From contig NZ_FTNL01000011.1 in NCBI RefSeq assembly GCF_900156395.1, positions 57,052 through 121,051 on the forward strand: a DNA stretch of 64,000 nucleotides. The letters run 5' to 3'. Position numbers and translations under genes: made by a program. This DNA comes from Fluoribacter gormanii. GTDB lineage: Bacteria; Pseudomonadota; Gammaproteobacteria; Legionellales; Legionellaceae. The notes under the pieces were generated by a model. The model worked only from the letters and a program-made list of their open reading frames with translations. It was not told where the DNA came from and did not search any database. This document shows positions 60,732 to 64,000 of the stretch, piece by piece; within the stretch, counting starts at the first letter, position 1, and every line of letters starts with the position of its first letter.

Positions 60732-61552
60732 CTAGGTTAGCCTTATTAAGGCGCAAGGATCTTTTAGATTTATTGATAACTTTTGATCGATAATTCTACT
60801 TAATATAAAATCAGCACAGGGTTTTACAAGCACATTAATATCATCCCAATATTCATCTTCCAAACCAATGCATATGTGTTTCGCTCTGTTCATCACGGGC
60901 TGATACATTTTAGGTAGACGATCAATCACCCAATCTGCTGCTATAGGTTTCGATCGAATCTCATTAGTTTCTAATGTACTCCAAATCCGTGCATAGGTTA
61001 GTAATACATTTCGAGTGTCCTGTTCAAGTTCCGCTGAAAGTCTATCAAGATCATGAAGCATCGCGTTTATAAAGTCGCTATATGGGACCGGGTCTAATAG
61101 TTGCTTAGGGCTTTCCCCCATCAATGTATGACTCTTCAATAAGACCTGCGTGATAATCAGCGCAAGATCCGGCATTGCACGATCAGACCATGGTTCAAAA
61201 TTTCCCATTTCAAATGATGAGCGAAGCCATTCGCCATATTGGAAATCAAAAAGGGGTGGATAAATCCAAGGATTAATTGCGACCCTTTCCACAAGGGTCA
61301 TTTCTATAGGTGGCTTCGTACTTTTCATGTAAATGCCTGATATTTGGAGTAGATGGTTAGTCAACTCCATCTTTTCTTTTGACGTTGTGGTACGATTTGT
61401 TACAACAAATAAATCAATGTCACTGTATTTTTGCAAACCACCTATAAGATAAGAACCATAAAGATAACTCCCAAAAGCTCTGCGCCTAAAATCTTTGTTA
61501 GTACCTCAAGACATTCATTGAGTTGTTGCTTTACATCACTGTTGTTTTCCAT
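60732..61552 (-). pseudogene. aadA-like aminoglycoside adenylyltransferase with a frameshift
   Basis: The intact frame from 61436 to 60732 encodes 234 residues that match the bulk of ANT(3'')-type enzymes (KYSDIDLFVV, FQYGEWLR, LDPVPYSDF, AADWVIDRLPKMYQPV). The true start is ATG at 61552 (MENNSDVKQQLNECLEVL), but that frame ends early, near 61445. Just past the CCC at 61470-61472, the other register reads SYLYGSYLIGGLQKYSD, the missing GS motif. A single base lost around 61468-61473 explains this. Full length would be 273 residues, near the usual 262. The enzyme, which adenylylates streptomycin and spectinomycin, is probably inactive here. Confidence 0.8.
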
Positions 61553-61973
61553 CATTAACACTCAGCCATTTTTTAAAATCCTTTAACAATGCTTCTGCTT
61601 GAGCAATACAAGTTATTACTGCACTCTCAGGAATAATATCGCCAGAATAATCTGCAATATTGCGTTGTTTACGCATAGCATCCAATATAATCACTGTTTT
61701 TTTATCAATACCTAAAGTCTGAGGCAATAACTGAATCATCGTTTGATGATGTCCTGGTTTAGAAGTCAAGGTTCGATATCCATGAGATTGAAGTGCTGCA
61801 TTTGCTATTTGCATAATTGCTTTATAGGCAGCATCAAAGCGATTCTCCGCGCTAACCAAGTCAATTTTTGAATCCACAATATTACGTTCAGCAGCATGCA
61901 AAAGCCGATTTATGGTATCTGGGTGAGGTGGTATTTTTTCCAGGCTGATGCCAATTAAATTATCCAAGGTCAT
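61536..61973 (-). CDS. HEPN-domain protein of a HEPN/MNT-type pair
   Basis: 145 residues, all helical, with LLHAAERNIVDSKID near the start and a FDAAYKAIMQIANAALQ stretch typical of HEPN domains. The usual R-x4-6-H is represented by RKQRNIADY (about 104-112), in which the histidine is replaced, a variant seen in HEPN proteins paired with nucleotidyltransferases. It overlaps the upstream MNT gene and, at its end, the start of the aadA-like gene by 17 bases. In such pairs the HEPN protein is a candidate RNase toxin and the MNT protein its antitoxin. Confidence 0.7.
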   Translation of the reverse strand: MTLDNLIGISLEKIPPHPDTINRLLHAAERNIVDSKIDLVSAENRFDAAYKAIMQIANAALQSHGYRTLTSKPGHHQTMIQLLPQTLGIDKKTVIILDAMRKQRNIADYSGDIIPESAVITCIAQAEALLKDFKKWLSVNDGKQQ

Positions 61974-62538
61974 GTTCAGCTCCCATAATAAATAGCTTGG
62001 GATTATTTAAAACCTCCTGAATGAAAAGATCTTGTTTTTGTAAAGATGACTTCCATTGTTCCCTGGAATATATTTTGGGGTTAATTTCTCTCCCTAAACT
62101 CGCTTGGGCAGCATAAAGAGCTGCAACTGCTTCTGTAAAATCAACCTCACCAATAATAAGCACATCAATATCACTTCCAAGGTTTTCGGTTCCTTTGGCC
62201 ACCGAGCCAAAAACAAAAGCTACTTCAATTTTTTCAGCTAATGGAGTTAAAAAATCAAACAACACATCCACCAAACCAGACGTTTTCTTTAAAATGCTTG
62301 AAAGCTCCGTATAAATAGGAAAATTTCGATTTGCTTGGTAATAAACTTGATTACCGCTCTGCTCGCGCAGAAGTACTTTGGATTTAGCAAGTTTGGATAG
62401 TTCTCGATGAAGTGTACCCGCTGTGGTATTCGTTAACCGCGCAATCTCTCGGACATGATAACGCTCATCAGGATGCAGCAATAAAAGTGCCAGCACACGC
62501 CGCCGATATTCAGAAAACAATATTGAAGTATCAAACAT
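61960..62538 (-). CDS. Winged-helix/nucleotidyltransferase (MNT) fusion protein
   Basis: 192 residues. An N-terminal ArsR-like winged helix (about 10-75: HVREIARLTNTTAGTLHRELSKL) is joined to a minimal nucleotidyltransferase (about 100-190) with FGSVAKGTENLGSDIDVLI as the GSx(9-12)DxD site. Antitoxin MNT proteins can inactivate HEPN RNases by nucleotidylation. The DNA-binding domain suggests autoregulation, and a 7-bp dyad (TTGAAGC N7 GCTTCAA, 62549-62569) lies immediately upstream. The gene overlaps the HEPN gene by 14 bases. Confidence 0.75.
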   Translation of the reverse strand: MFDTSILFSEYRRRVLALLLLHPDERYHVREIARLTNTTAGTLHRELSKLAKSKVLLREQSGNQVYYQANRNFPIYTELSSILKKTSGLVDVLFDFLTPLAEKIEVAFVFGSVAKGTENLGSDIDVLIIGEVDFTEAVAALYAAQASLGREINPKIYSREQWKSSLQKQDLFIQEVLNNPKLFIMGAEHDLG

Positions 62539-62829
62539 GATTTTTATGTTGAAGCCAACTAAGCTTCAATCATAGCCTAAAAAGCTACACCATTCAATCA
62601 GATAAATAAGAAAACCATAAAAAGAAATATCCGTTATAAATCAACTATCCACTGTATCAGTTTAACACGCAACCAATGACCTCAATGATCTTGTAGATAT
62701 CGAAACTTAAGGGCTCAGTCTTGAGAAAGCATGAAATGGTATTTCCCAATTACGTAATTGTCTTATTGGAAATAAAATGGGGCCTTGAAATTAAAGTTCT
62801 TTTCAAAAATCAATAAACACCTACTTCTA
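62539..62829. other. Intergenic region upstream of the MNT-HEPN genes
   Basis: 291 bases. Apart from the dyad at 62549-62569 I see no clear feature. Confidence 0.5.
62549..62569 (-). promoter_or_regulatory. Dyad operator upstream of the MNT-HEPN genes
   Basis: TTGAAGC (62549-62555) and GCTTCAA (62563-62569) are exact complements 7 bases apart, beginning 11 bases upstream of the ATG at 62538. This is the expected place for autoregulation by the winged-helix protein. Confidence 0.55.
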
Positions 62830-63714
62830 TTACCATGGCTTCATATTAAAAGGAGATGGGTTAAAAATTTCTTGTTCCCCATCCTCAGATGTATTATGTA
62901 TCTCCTCATTAGCTTCTTGTTTGGAGAGTTGATTTTTATTAGACGGTCTTGGTTCTCTTGAAAGTGGACTTGCAGTAAGGCCTTGCTCTTTCGTTACCTC
63001 ATCTCTTTCTTGTGCTTTCGGACTGGGTACGGGCACTAAATTATTTGCTAGCTGTTGAATAAATGCATCGTATAAAGCTAATGTGGGCATGGTAATGCGA
63101 AGAGAACATATGCTTCCCTCCTCATCTTGAAGGATTTGTATGCAATCATCAGAAAGATGATTTTCTTCTTTAAATTCATTGAATTCTTTTATAATCGCTT
63201 CCATGAATTTTTTTAATTCTTCTCTTTGTTCTTCAGTTAATTTACTAGGTTCACATTGTAATTTAATTGAAAGAGTCATTGATACGCGATCACTATCAAC
63301 CAGCAATAATCCTTTGGCGATCAATTCCGCAATTATTTCTGGGTCAAAACCAGACTCTAAATCAAGTTCTTCTGAACCAAACACGCCTACCAATTCATCT
63401 TCAGACCCAACTGCTTTGCCAGGTTTAGTTAGGAATTTAACTTCACCAGGACTCGCTTTTTCCTCAGATGTCTTCTTATCAGAGGTGGCACTATCACCTC
63501 CGCTACCACCTGCGCCATGTCCGGAACAAAGGCGCTTAGGTGCGATTTCTTTAAAACAAGTCCCGCAGCGTACTTTTGCACCTTCCTCAGCAGCCTCTTT
63601 TTTTTCTGCTTCCTTTCTAAATTGTTGTAAAGCTAATGCTATAGAGGAGGTTTTGGGTTCATCTGCCGTTATGGATTCAAGGACAGGCTGATGTTGTTCT
63701 TTGTCTTTTTTCAT
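62830..63714 (-). CDS. Acidic, low-complexity protein of unknown function, possible secreted effector
   Basis: 294 residues from the ATG at 63714, which has GGAG seven bases upstream. The protein is rich in E, K and S. A RCGTCFKEIAPKRLCSGHGAGG segment (about 49-70, C-x-x-C...C-x-x-H) suggests a small zinc-binding site, followed by a Ser/Gly/Glu-rich stretch and a helical middle. The C-terminal 40 residues contain several glutamates (EANEEIHNTSEDGEQE) before a hydrophobic end, the kind of E-rich tail seen in Dot/Icm substrates of Legionella. Secretion is a hypothesis from composition only. Confidence 0.5.
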   Translation of the reverse strand: MKKDKEQHQPVLESITADEPKTSSIALALQQFRKEAEKKEAAEEGAKVRCGTCFKEIAPKRLCSGHGAGGSGGDSATSDKKTSEEKASPGEVKFLTKPGKAVGSEDELVGVFGSEELDLESGFDPEIIAELIAKGLLLVDSDRVSMTLSIKLQCEPSKLTEEQREELKKFMEAIIKEFNEFKEENHLSDDCIQILQDEEGSICSLRITMPTLALYDAFIQQLANNLVPVPSPKAQERDEVTKEQGLTASPLSREPRPSNKNQLSKQEANEEIHNTSEDGEQEIFNPSPFNMKPW

Positions 63715-63792
63715 GAGAATACTCCAGTGCAAGTTCATAATGGTTTCATCCGAATAAAGATTTACTTATCTGTTATTATACCGAGTTAAAAA

Positions 63793-63828
63793 AACCCAAT
63801 TGTATATATAATGTACATTAATTGGGTT
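63793..63828 (-). terminator. Rho-independent terminator of the minus-strand gene at the right edge
   Basis: AACCCAATT (63793-63801) and AATTGGGTT (63820-63828) form a 9-bp stem that, on the minus strand, is followed by a run of T (complement of 63788-63794). The stop codon of the edge gene (63818-63820) overlaps its first arm. Confidence 0.75.
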
Positions 63829-64000
63829 GCTCGTTTCTTCGACTTAAAACATCGAGTACATAATCCCAAATTTTACCTGCTACATTAATTCCTTTCCCAT
63901 CAGATGGATTGAGATGTAATTCAATGTAAGGGAAGCTATTATTTTCAATAATTCCAAATTGTTGCTTATGCCATGGAAGAGAAATGTCCTGACAAATAAA
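63818..64000 (-). CDS. Unidentified protein, C-terminal part (5' end outside the window)
   Basis: The minus-strand frame is open to the right edge and ends at 63818-63820, giving the last 60 residues. The landmarks are CQDISLPWHKQQFG, ELHLNPSDGKG and VAGKIWDYVLD. The E-x-H-x-N-P-S-D-G motif is reminiscent of the C-terminal metal-binding part of ATP-grasp ligases, which I offer only as a suggestion. A terminator follows directly. Confidence 0.55.
   Translation of the reverse strand, partial: FICQDISLPWHKQQFGIIENNSFPYIELHLNPSDGKGINVAGKIWDYVLDVLSRRNEQPN

Noticed and set aside
1..64000. tRNA or rRNA genes and a tRNA-based attachment site
   Set aside because: No sequence resembling a tRNA or rRNA was noticed, so it cannot be decided from this window whether the element is a plasmid or is integrated.

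Overview
The window looks like part of a large conjugative element, either a plasmid or an integrative conjugative element, from a Legionella-like gammaproteobacterium. The reasons are the AT-rich sequence, an F-type transfer region, a class D beta-lactamase resembling the OXA-29/Lox group, and a uspA-phaB-nhaA stress cluster. The species is an inference from gene content; no rRNA, tRNA or housekeeping marker is present.

Region 1 (1-13.6 kb) is the distal end of an F-like tra region on the + strand: traH (5' end outside the window), traG, a membrane protein in the traS position, traD, and a 1944-residue traI with a C-terminal primase/Toprim-like extension. A small membrane-protein gene follows, then a divergent traM-like gene and an oriT. 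The oriT has TraM-site-like repeats, an inverted repeat and an F-like nic sequence at about 13452/13453. The orientation predicts that DNA to the right enters the recipient first and the tra genes last.

Region 2 (13.6-23.5 kb) is the leading region. It carries a VirB10/TraB-like truncated protein, a DUF932 gene, an ArdB/KlcA antirestriction gene, a third early-type gene and several small genes. Three minus-strand genes share the same promoter module: a hairpin at the -35, a 17-bp spacer, and a TGTTC-N6-GAACA operator next to the -10. This could be an early-expression regulon, possibly read from the single-stranded transferred strand. A HigBA toxin-antitoxin pair and a DUF3800 gene follow.

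Region 3 (23.9-30.6 kb) is a Tn3-family transposon with 38-bp terminal inverted repeats, tnpA, tnpR, a DUF302 gene and a P1B-type metal ATPase. Its right end cuts a uspA gene that belongs with phaB and nhaA. Its two flanks do not form a target duplication.

Region 4 (33-36.6 kb) has a methyltransferase, a receiver-like protein, and two decayed cyclic-di-GMP genes (a split CZB-GGDEF and an N-terminally truncated PAS-GGDEF).

Region 5 (36.7-58.1 kb) is rich in resistance and detoxification genes. Six genes run from ABC-F through an ABC exporter, a nucleotidyltransferase, GrpB-GNAT, a triple GNAT and DUF1653 to a seventh, an AAA ATPase, with each junction overlapping or abutting; a TipA-like MerR regulator follows. 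After a tandem serine-hydrolase gene comes a blaI / BlaR1-like / class D beta-lactamase operon with two dyad operators, followed by fused hydrolases, a RibD_C-methyltransferase fusion, a DUF3987 gene and a PNPOx gene.

Region 6 (58-64 kb) holds acetyltransferases, a cluster of eleven TGTAGCA-type heptamers, a frameshifted aadA-like gene, a HEPN/wHTH-nucleotidyltransferase pair, a possible secreted effector and the end of an unidentified gene.
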